Shown here: in pieces, positions 52,899-60,004 of the stretch
Position numbering within the stretch: position 1 is the first letter of the stretch
Layout: the number at the start of each line of letters is the position of its first letter
NCBI GenBank assembly: GCA_035566895.1
Contig: DATMQA010000039.1
Coordinates: forward strand, 1-64,000
From: DATMQA01 sp035566895
GTDB lineage: Bacteria; Verrucomicrobiota; Verrucomicrobiia; Limisphaerales; UBA8199
Direction of reading: 5' to 3'
DNA length: 64,000 nucleotides
Program-made: the position numbers and the translations under genes
Notes under the pieces: model-generated
What the model saw: only the letters and a program-made list of their open reading frames with translations
What the model was told of the DNA's origin: nothing
Database searches by the model: none

Positions 52899-54704
52899 TC
52901 AGTTTATGGTGAAGCCGCCGGTGAGCGTGTAAGTCGGCCCGGGACTTGTGAACGTGACGACGACATTTTGCGCGCCGGTGGGCGCATTGGCGGGGATGGC
53001 AAACGTCGCAACCACCGTGCCTTGGGCCGCATCGGAAATGCTGGTGCCATTTATCGTGCCGGCCAGCGTGACGCTCGTAAGTGGCGCGTTGGCTGGCGGG
53101 CACGGCGGGCTGCTCGGCAGCGTGATGGTCACCGTGACGGTGGTGCCTCGATTGGCGCTGCCCCCCGGGGCAACCGAAGTGGAGCCGCCCCCGCTGCCGC
53201 CGCCCACGGGATCGTAGGTCGCCAACGCGGTCTGTGCGACCCGGAAGAATTTTTGGTTTTCCGGGCTTGAGTTGGTGTAACCCCCTGCGTCCAGAATGGC
53301 GGCCAGGCTAGTGGCATTCGTCGTCCAGGTCCGAAGGTTCGTCGTCGATTCCACGCGGTAGGTCCCCCCTTCGAGCGCGCTCCAGGTCAGCGTGACCACT
53401 CCGCTGTTCCACGACGGGTTGTTCAGCAGCGGCGCCTGGTTTGGGCCGCCCAGGAAATTCGTCGTCACCGTCTCGCCGATGCTCGTGACCGCCCCGCCAA
53501 CCGGATTGCCGTAAAACGAACGGCCGATGTTATAAGGAAACACCGGCGTGCCGTTGGAGTTGATGCAAACGAAATAGGCCCACGTGCCGTTGGGAAATTC
53601 GGGTGTGACGCAAAAACGCGCATTGTATTCGTTGAGGTCGAAGTCCACCCCTTGCACGAAGTTTGAGCCCGTGTTGGGATTGACCAGGTCCCCGAGGTAG
53701 GCATTGTCCTCCATGTAGCGGCTCAGGGGGTAGGAACTGCTTACGGCCGGACCGGTTTGATTGACCGAGCTGCCATACATGCGCGCTGCCCAGAGCGGGA
53801 TCGTCGTCCGCCCCGTTGTCGCCAGGTTATCCGTGCCGTTCTGGCCGTTGCGAAGCTGAAACCCGCTGGTCATGCGGCGCCTCCCGCTGGCAGGATTGGT
53901 GGGATTGGAAAACCCATACGGGCCATACACCGGGTAGCCGTCGCGCACCCAGCCCAAAATGGGAGAATGTCTGCTCACGGCCTTGGTGCTTTCGCTGTAA
54001 GTCCTGGTCGCTGAGTTGAAATCCACATGGTCGCCGAGTTGATAACGCAGCGCGATCGGGTCGGCGTGATAATGGTGTGTGCCGGTGTTTTCCTGGTGCG
54101 CGTACCCGGGGTCGAACGTCGGGCCTTCGTTCACGTAAGCCTCCCGATTCCAACTGCCGGTGCCCTGGACATCCGCGCTGCCGTTCCAATAAAAAGCGTC
54201 TCGCGAATCGAACATCGCCACCCCATCCACAAAATACCCGATGGGGCCGAGACCGGTGAGATTCGTCGCAGTGTGCACCACCGGCGCGCGCGGGATGCGA
54301 TAGAGCACATTTTGGTTCTTGGGCAGGTTGGGGAACGCGCCGTTGAGCCAGGGACCCATGATGTGGGTCGCCAGCCCGGAGCTCCTGAGGTAAACCCAAT
54401 TCGAGGATGAATAGAGCTCTTGAACGCCAACATAAACGGGAGCAGCCTGGGTCTGGCTTCCGTTGCTCCACGCGGTGAGCGTGGTGCCGGCGGTTTTCAT
54501 CGCGTCGTTGGTGTAAATGCGCGCGTATCGGCGTGAATAGGTGGTGAGCCACGAACTGGTGTAGGGGCTGGGCGCGCCGTTGTCGGCCGCGCTCGAAACT
54601 TGAATCGCGGTCAAAATCACCGCCGGGACCGCCGCAATTCTGCCCAGGAGCCGTGCGCTCGGCCCCGCAATCTTAAGGGGTGAGAGTTTTGTTCTCATAG
54701 TCAT
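52899..54704 (-). CDS. YHYH-domain secreted protein with C-terminal Ig-like domain
   Basis: 601 residues. Signal peptide (core LLGRIAAVPAVILTAIQVSSA), then a YHYH domain (~40-420) with the defining histidine cluster NTGTHHYHADPIALRY, the FDSRDAFYW segment, and SPILGWVRDGYPVYGPYGF. The His-rich motif suggests metal binding. Residues ~425-490 are the W...FFR module found in other secreted proteins of the window (VESTTNLRTWT... KFFRVAQ). After a Gly/Ser linker (GGGSGGGS) comes an Ig-like domain with a TVTVTITLPSSPPCPPANAPL stretch. It immediately precedes the MbnP-MauG fusion, an association consistent with copper handling or redox modification. Confidence 0.85.
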   Translation of the reverse strand: MTMRTKLSPLKIAGPSARLLGRIAAVPAVILTAIQVSSAADNGAPSPYTSSWLTTYSRRYARIYTNDAMKTAGTTLTAWSNGSQTQAAPVYVGVQELYSSSNWVYLRSSGLATHIMGPWLNGAFPNLPKNQNVLYRIPRAPVVHTATNLTGLGPIGYFVDGVAMFDSRDAFYWNGSADVQGTGSWNREAYVNEGPTFDPGYAHQENTGTHHYHADPIALRYQLGDHVDFNSATRTYSESTKAVSRHSPILGWVRDGYPVYGPYGFSNPTNPASGRRRMTSGFQLRNGQNGTDNLATTGRTTIPLWAARMYGSSVNQTGPAVSSSYPLSRYMEDNAYLGDLVNPNTGSNFVQGVDFDLNEYNARFCVTPEFPNGTWAYFVCINSNGTPVFPYNIGRSFYGNPVGGAVTSIGETVTTNFLGGPNQAPLLNNPSWNSGVVTLTWSALEGGTYRVESTTNLRTWTTNATSLAAILDAGGYTNSSPENQKFFRVAQTALATYDPVGGGSGGGSTSVAPGGSANRGTTVTVTITLPSSPPCPPANAPLTSVTLAGTINGTSISDAAQGTVVATFAIPANAPTGAQNVVVTFTSPGPTYTLTGGFTIN

Positions 54705-54870
54705 CGGTCGTGCGTTTATAGTTGCTTCGGGCTTCCCGGGCTCCGCGCTTGCGCAGCCCGCGGTCCCTTGGCTGCCATCCTACGCCCGCTGTGGCCGCTT
54801 GCCGTGGATTTGAGACGAATCTTGCCATCGTCGGGGTGAACCGGGATTATTCCGTGATGAAGTCTTCGTT

Positions 54871-55680
54871 ATGGCAATTTCAAAGGCCATGACCCAGAAA
54901 CTGCTTTTCCCGGACCCGCGCCCGCTCGTAGAGCGGTTGGGCCCGGAGTTTTTCCGGCGCGCGCCCGAGTGTCCCGGCGTTTACCTGATGCGCGATGGCA
55001 CCGGCACCGCGCTCTACGTCGGCAAAGCCAGGAATCTGCGAAAACGGCTGGCCTGCTATCGCGTCGCCAATCCCGACCGCCTGCCAAGGCGGCACCTCAG
55101 GTTGTTGCGCGCAGTCGAGCGAATTGAGCTGCAGGAATGTCCTGATGAAACCTCCGCGCTGGCCAGAGAATCGGAGTTGCTGCGCAGTTTGCGCCCGTGT
55201 TTCAACCGCGCTGGCACCTGGCCTGGCACCCCCCGGTTTCTTGCCTGGAGAGTTACCCAAACGGGGCTGGACCTTGCCGTCAGGCAGGTTATCGAATCTG
55301 GGTGGCACAGTTACGGCCCGCTCGGAGCCGGTGCTTTCCGGTTGCGCGCCGTCTTGGTTCGGCTCTTATGGTGCGCCCTTCACCCGCAACGCGGTCTGGC
55401 CGGAATGCCCGAAGGCTGGTTTAGCGGACGGCTTGGCGACCTCGTGACTATTCCTCGGCACCAGGGAGCCCCGGCAAATTTCCACGATTCGGCGGCGCCC
55501 TTAAGGAATCTTTTTGCCGGGCGCCCGGATGAGTTTATCGAATGGGTGCGGGAACAAACGTCGATGCTGACTCACCCCTTTGAAGTCGCAGTCCGGGAAG
55601 CGGATTTGGAGACACTAACTGACACTTGTTCCCACACTTATTCACAGAGGCCGGATGCGCTCGGCACCCGCGGGACCTAA
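54871..55680 (+). CDS. GIY-YIG nuclease (UvrC N-terminal-like)
   Basis: 269 residues from ATG 54871. Residues ~28-115 carry the GIY-YIG fold of UvrC/Cho: GVYLMRDG and LYVGKARNLRKRL as the two strand motifs with conserved Tyr/Arg, the metal-binding Glu in ALARESELL, and RPCFN. The C-terminal ~150 residues (GWHSYGPLGAGAFRLRAVLVRLLWCALHP...) have no clear UvrC endonuclease or helix-hairpin-helix signature, so it is not a full UvrC. It could act like Cho as an incision enzyme. Divergent from the YHYH gene over 166 bases. Confidence 0.8.
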   Translation: MAISKAMTQKLLFPDPRPLVERLGPEFFRRAPECPGVYLMRDGTGTALYVGKARNLRKRLACYRVANPDRLPRRHLRLLRAVERIELQECPDETSALARESELLRSLRPCFNRAGTWPGTPRFLAWRVTQTGLDLAVRQVIESGWHSYGPLGAGAFRLRAVLVRLLWCALHPQRGLAGMPEGWFSGRLGDLVTIPRHQGAPANFHDSAAPLRNLFAGRPDEFIEWVREQTSMLTHPFEVAVREADLETLTDTCSHTYSQRPDALGTRGT

Positions 55681-55831
55681 GCTGGCCCGCGCGAATGTTT
55701 TCCACCAAAGCTTATTCACACGGTATTCACAAATGTGCGGTCCTTCAGAAAGCAAAAAAAGACCGGTCCTTGGGCCTCAACCTGTCTTCAATTCTCTTGT
55801 CCTTGGGCCGGAACGAAACGTCCAGCTCTTC

Positions 55832-57019
55832 TCAATCCAGGCCCAACTCCTTCCTCACTTCCGCAAATTTCTCGATCGCAAACGCCAGGTCTTCGCGGGT
55901 GTGAGCAGCCGAGATTTGAGTCCGGATACGGGCCTTGCCCTGCGGCACTACCGGGTAGGAAAACCCGATGACATAAACCCCCTTCTGCAGCATCGCCTCG
56001 GCCACACGCGCGGCCAGCGCCGCGTCGCCGAGCATTATCGGAACGATCGGATGCGTGCCCGGCAGGATCGTGAAACCCAGTTTGGCCATGCCCTCCCGGA
56101 AGAATTTCGTGTTCGCCTCCAGCTTGTCCCGCAACTCGGTGGATGCCGAGAGCAATTCGAGCACTTTGAGCGACGCGCCCGCGATGGCGGGCGCGAGCGT
56201 GTTCGAAAAAAGATAAGGCCGCGATCGTTGCCGCAGCAGCTCGATAATTTCCTTGCGCCCGCTGGTATAACCGCCGCTGGCGCCGCCCAACGCCTTGCCC
56301 AGCGTGCCCGTCAGAATATCAATACGCCCCATGACGTCATGGTACTCGTGCGTGCCGCGCCCATGCTTGCCCATGAAACCGACCGCGTGAGAATCATCGA
56401 CCATGACCAGCGCGTTGTATTTCCCGGCGAGGTCGCAGACGCCGGCCAGATTCGCAATGTAACCGTCCATCGAGAAGACCCCGTCGGTAGCGATCATCCG
56501 AAAACGCGCGCCCGCCGCTTCCCTCAATTTAGCCTCCAAGTCCGGCATGTTGTTGTTGAGGTAGCGATACCGTTGCGCTTTGCAGAGGCGGATCCCGTCG
56601 ATAATGCTGGCGTGATTCAGTTCGTCGGAAATGATCGCGTCTTCCGCTCCCAGCAACGTTTCAAATAAACCGCCGTTGGCGTCGAAACAGGAGGAATACA
56701 GGATGGTATCTTCGGTGCCCAGGAACTCGGTAATTTTGGCCTCGAGTTGCTTGTGGACGCCCTGGGTGCCGCAAATAAAGCGGACACTGGCCATGCCGTA
56801 GCCCCATTTTTCGACCGCCTCCTTGGCGGCGGCTTTCACCGATGGATGTTGCGCCAGCCCAAGATAGTTATTGGCGCAGAGGTTCAAGACCGGTTTGCCG
56901 TCGGCAACCCGAATACTGGTCCCCTGGGGCGTGAGGATGACACGCTCGTTCTTGTATGTGCCGGCGGCGCGGATGCCGGCCAGTTGCTCGGCCAGGTGTT
57001 GTTTGAAAGTCGGGTGCAT
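55832..57019 (-). CDS. kbl: Glycine C-acetyltransferase (2-amino-3-ketobutyrate CoA ligase)
   Basis: 395 residues, PLP-dependent alpha-oxoamine synthase that converts 2-amino-3-oxobutanoate plus CoA to glycine and acetyl-CoA. Visible signatures: NNYLGLAQHP, GYGMASVRFICGTQ, DELNHASIIDG, MVDDSHAVGFMG, the PLP lysine in TGTLGKALGGASGG, and the C-terminal GFSYPVVPQGKARIRTQISAAHT. Length matches the family (about 395-400). It lies downstream of the threonine dehydrogenase on the same strand with a 76-base gap, giving the two-step threonine to glycine route in the cytoplasm. Confidence 0.97.
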   Translation of the reverse strand: MHPTFKQHLAEQLAGIRAAGTYKNERVILTPQGTSIRVADGKPVLNLCANNYLGLAQHPSVKAAAKEAVEKWGYGMASVRFICGTQGVHKQLEAKITEFLGTEDTILYSSCFDANGGLFETLLGAEDAIISDELNHASIIDGIRLCKAQRYRYLNNNMPDLEAKLREAAGARFRMIATDGVFSMDGYIANLAGVCDLAGKYNALVMVDDSHAVGFMGKHGRGTHEYHDVMGRIDILTGTLGKALGGASGGYTSGRKEIIELLRQRSRPYLFSNTLAPAIAGASLKVLELLSASTELRDKLEANTKFFREGMAKLGFTILPGTHPIVPIMLGDAALAARVAEAMLQKGVYVIGFSYPVVPQGKARIRTQISAAHTREDLAFAIEKFAEVRKELGLD

Positions 57020-57095
57020 ATCACGTCCGTTGGCCGATGTGCCGATGTAACCTTGTAACCATGTAACGATTTAACTCTTCAACCTCACCGCGCGC

Positions 57096-58124
57096 TCACC
57101 GCCAATTCAGGATCACCTTGCCCGATCTCCCACTCATCATCACCTCAAATCCCTTTTCAAATTCAGTATAGTGGAACCGGTGGGTGATGGCCGGTTTAAT
57201 ATCAAGGCCGGTTTCGAGCATCACCGTCATCTTGTACCAGGTCTCATACATCTCGCGCCCATAAATGCCTTTAATCGTCAGCATGTTGAACACAACCTTG
57301 TTCCAGTCAAACGGCACCTGTTCCGCCGGGATGCCCAACATGGCAATCTTGCCCCCATGACACATGTGCTCGATCATCTCCCGCAAAGCCGCCGGGTTGC
57401 CCGACATCTCTAATCCCACGTCGAAACCTTCTTTCATCCCCAATTCCTTCTCCACCTCCTTCAGCGTTCGGCCGTTCTTCACGTTGAGAGCCACCGTCGC
57501 GCCCATTTGCCGCGCTAGGTCGAGCCGGTAATCATTCACATCGGTCACCACTACGAACCGCGCCCCGGCATGTTTGGCAACCCCCGCCGCCATGATGCCG
57601 ATCGGGCCGGCTCCCGTGATCAGCACATCCTCGCCCAGCAATGGAAACGAAAGCGCCGTGTGAACGGCGTTGCCGAAGGGGTCGAAAATCGCCGCCACGT
57701 CGCGGTCGATCCCATTGCGGTGGTGCCAGACGTTGGTCATCGGCACCGAAATATACTCCGCAAACGCCCCCGGCCGGTTGACCCCGATGCCAAGGGTGTC
57801 CTTGCACAAATGCCGCCGGCCGGCCAGGCAATTGCGGCAGCGCCCGCACACCACGTGCCCTTCGGCGCTGACCACCTCCCCCGCGAAAAAGTCTTTCACA
57901 TTCGCCCCCACTTCCGCCACCTCCCCGACGAATTCGTGACCGATCACCATCGGTGTCGGGATGGTTTTCTGCGCCCACGCGTCCCACTTGTAGATATGCA
58001 GGTCGGTGCCGCAGATGCCCGCGCGGTCCACGTGAATGAGCACGTCGTTGATGCCCACCTCGGGTTGGGGCACCTCTTCGAGCCACAGCCCGGGTTTCCG
58101 CTCTTTCTTGACCAAAGCTTTCAT
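57096..58124 (-). CDS. tdh: L-threonine 3-dehydrogenase
   Basis: 342 residues, zinc-dependent medium-chain dehydrogenase that oxidises L-threonine with NAD to 2-amino-3-oxobutanoate. Catalytic zinc residues lie in GICGTDLHIYKWD and GHEFVGEV, structural zinc cysteines in GHVVCGRCRNCLAG...C, and the Rossmann glycines in ITGAGPIGIMAAG. DPFGNAVHTAL and NMLTIKGIYGREMYETWY are characteristic of Tdh. Length is normal (341-343). It forms an operon with kbl, which takes its product. The upstream 58125-58200 AT-rich stretch probably holds the promoter. Confidence 0.97.
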   Translation of the reverse strand: MKALVKKERKPGLWLEEVPQPEVGINDVLIHVDRAGICGTDLHIYKWDAWAQKTIPTPMVIGHEFVGEVAEVGANVKDFFAGEVVSAEGHVVCGRCRNCLAGRRHLCKDTLGIGVNRPGAFAEYISVPMTNVWHHRNGIDRDVAAIFDPFGNAVHTALSFPLLGEDVLITGAGPIGIMAAGVAKHAGARFVVVTDVNDYRLDLARQMGATVALNVKNGRTLKEVEKELGMKEGFDVGLEMSGNPAALREMIEHMCHGGKIAMLGIPAEQVPFDWNKVVFNMLTIKGIYGREMYETWYKMTVMLETGLDIKPAITHRFHYTEFEKGFEVMMSGRSGKVILNWR

Positions 58125-58274
58125 AGGATTGAGAGATTACTTCTAGTATATCGAACCGATTTCCTTTAAATTAGACAACACCGATTCCATTATGCAAGAG
58201 CTATTTCCTCTATATTGGATTTACCGGGACACCGCCCAAAAGCCAGGCCGGTGTGGGGTCGCCCGTCCTGTTCC

Positions 58275-58410
58275 CCCTCGCCTCGGCCCTCTCCTTTGCC
58301 GCGAAGGAGGATCCTGGTCGGTGCACCCGCGGATGAGCGCCGCACGAATTCACAACCGACGGACCACGAGTCCCCCTCTCCCCAAGGGAGAGGGCAGGGG
58401 TGAGGGGGAA
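58275..58410. repeat. CCCTCTCCC/GGGAGAGGG interspersed inverted repeat
   Basis: In the 340-base gap before the XRE gene. A tight hairpin (58374-58382 with 58386-58394, CCCTCTCCC/GGGAGAGGG) sits inside a larger imperfect inverted repeat whose outer arms are CCCCTCGCCTCGGCCCTCT (about 58276-58294) and AGAGGGCAGGGGTGAGGGG. This is a well-known type of dispersed palindromic element in environmental bacterial genomes. A shorter relative lies at 63179-63203. Confidence 0.75.
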
Positions 58411-58463
58411 GGAATCGTCCGGCTGCCTGTGCCCAGGCAAAATCAAAACCGCTCTGCTTAGAC

Positions 58464-59072
58464 ATGAAAGCCATTCAAAAACCAAACCCCAACCCACCCG
58501 CCCCAGCCGAACCCGCCGATGCCATCAGCCGGCATCTCGGGGGCCGGCTCAAGCACCTCCGCTCGGCGCGCGGCTGGTCCCTTGAAGCTCTCGCCAATGC
58601 CAGCGGCGTCAGCCGCTCCATGCTCAGCCAAATCGAACGGGAACAGGCCAATCCCACCCTGGCCGTCACCCTGCGCATCGCGCGCGCCTTCGGCCTGACC
58701 CTGGGCGAATTGCTTGAAATGCCCGGCGCCGCCTCCGCCGTCACTGTCATCCGCGCCGATGACCACACCTACCATTATCGGTCGGACAAAGATTGCCGCA
58801 TCCGCACCCTCTCGCCGTTGAACCTGGAGAAAGACGTCGAGTTCTATGAAGTGCGGCTGCAAACCGGCGGCGCCTTGCGCAGCTCGCCGCATTTCGAGGG
58901 GACGCGCGAATTCCTCACCGTGCAGAAGGGCCGCATCCGCATCGAATCCGCCGCCGATGCCGAGGAACTCAACCCGGGCGATTCCTCCAGCTACCGCGCC
59001 GACGTGCCTCACGCGATCATCAATGTCGGAAAGACCGAGGCGGTCGTGTTTCTGATTGTGATTTATCGTTAG
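58464..59072 (+). CDS. XRE-family regulator with C-terminal cupin domain
   Basis: 202 residues. The helix-turn-helix (~25-80: RLKHLRSARGWSLEALANASGVSRSMLSQIEREQANPT) is followed by a cupin domain (~110-200: SSPHFEGTREFLTVQKGRIRI, LNPGDSSSYRADVPHAIIN) that probably binds a small effector. This architecture is shared by regulators of amino-acid, polyamine and sulphur metabolism. It is divergent from tdh, separated by the palindromic repeat, so it could regulate threonine catabolism; this is inference from position only. Confidence 0.88.
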   Translation: MKAIQKPNPNPPAPAEPADAISRHLGGRLKHLRSARGWSLEALANASGVSRSMLSQIEREQANPTLAVTLRIARAFGLTLGELLEMPGAASAVTVIRADDHTYHYRSDKDCRIRTLSPLNLEKDVEFYEVRLQTGGALRSSPHFEGTREFLTVQKGRIRIESAADAEELNPGDSSSYRADVPHAIINVGKTEAVVFLIVIYR

Positions 59073-59180
59073 ATGCTATGGCCGGGAAGGCCTGGCGCTC
59101 GCTTTAAACCACAGCAGTGCGATGCCCCACCACGTTAAACTTGACGCCAATGACGCTCATGCTTACTTTGTTTACATCGT

Positions 59181-59630
59181 ATGACAATAGCGAATAACGT
59201 CCTCAGCCTCCGCCTTCCGGAACATGAGAAGACCGAATTGGAACGGCTGGCCCGCCGTCTGGGTCGGACCGTAAGCGAGTTGGCCGCCCGGATGATCGTC
59301 GAAGGCCGGCGGCGGGCCGAGTTCGCCTGGCTCGATTTCCGTGACACACCGGTTGGACGCGTCGCCTGCCTCCAAGGCACCCGCTTGCAGGTCTGGTGGA
59401 TTGCGCGGCTGGCCCGGGAATTCAAGGGTGATGCGCGAAAAGTGACCACCCACCTTGACCTCTCGCCTGCTCAGGTAAAGGCCGCCCTGATTTACGCCAA
59501 AGCGTTTCCTGATGAAATTGAAGCCGCGATTCGTGACTACGAGTCCTTCAGCTTGGAGGAGTTGAAACGTCAAGTGCCTCAAGTAGAGGTCTTCGAGGCG
59601 GGCGCCAGAAAGCCCCGGTCCCGCCGGTGA
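59181..59630 (+). CDS. Antitoxin: ribbon-helix-helix plus DUF433
   Basis: 149 residues. The N-terminus (~5-45: LSLRLPEHEKTELERLARRLGRTVSELAARMIVEG) fits a ribbon-helix-helix DNA-binding motif, and the middle (~55-115) fits DUF433, a helix-turn-helix domain common in type II antitoxins (GTRLQVWWIARLAREFKGDARKVTTHLDLSPAQVKAALIYA). The stop overlaps the start of the next gene by four bases (GTGA), the usual layout of an antitoxin-toxin pair. It should bind its own promoter and neutralise the PIN-like partner. Confidence 0.8.
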   Translation: MTIANNVLSLRLPEHEKTELERLARRLGRTVSELAARMIVEGRRRAEFAWLDFRDTPVGRVACLQGTRLQVWWIARLAREFKGDARKVTTHLDLSPAQVKAALIYAKAFPDEIEAAIRDYESFSLEELKRQVPQVEVFEAGARKPRSRR

Positions 59631-60004
59631 AGCTTGTCTTTGATTCTCACATTTCTCCCACCGTCGCCCGCGGACTGGTCCGTCGGTGCCGCGGTTTGCA
59701 GGCGATGCATCTGCGGGATTGGCAGCAGCGCCGGTTGCTGCATGCCCCCGATCCCGAACTGCTCGCCGCAGCGGCCCGTGATGGTTGGACGCTGGTGACT
59801 TACGATCTCCGCACGATTGTCCCGTTGCTTCGCGATTGGGCCGAAACCCAACAGCATCACGCCGGGGTAATTCTAGTGGACGACGCGACCATCCCTTCGC
59901 ACCACGTTGGCGCGTTGCTCGCCGCCCTAGTGCAACTCTGGCAAGCACAGGGCGAGGAGGACTGGCGCGATCGTGTCGTGTTCCTCCAGCACGCCAAAAC
60001 GTGA
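59627..60004 (+). CDS. PIN-like toxin (DUF5615)
   Basis: 125 residues from GTG 59627. DUF5615/Mut7-C-like PIN-fold protein: KLVFDSHIS with the first acidic residue, LRDWQQRRLLHAPDPELLAAAARDGWTLVTYD with the next acidic residues, and GVILVDDATIP. These proteins are the usual partners of DUF433 antitoxins and are predicted ribonucleases. Length is normal. Its stop is overlapped by the GTG of the downstream helicase, so the three genes are translationally linked. Confidence 0.82.
   Translation: MKLVFDSHISPTVARGLVRRCRGLQAMHLRDWQQRRLLHAPDPELLAAAARDGWTLVTYDLRTIVPLLRDWAETQQHHAGVILVDDATIPSHHVGALLAALVQLWQAQGEEDWRDRVVFLQHAKT

Noticed and set aside
59785..60000. N-terminal extension of the helicase
   Set aside because: This part of the frame overlaps the PIN-like toxin, has an Arg/Pro-rich shadow composition and precedes the GTGA overlap start at 60001.
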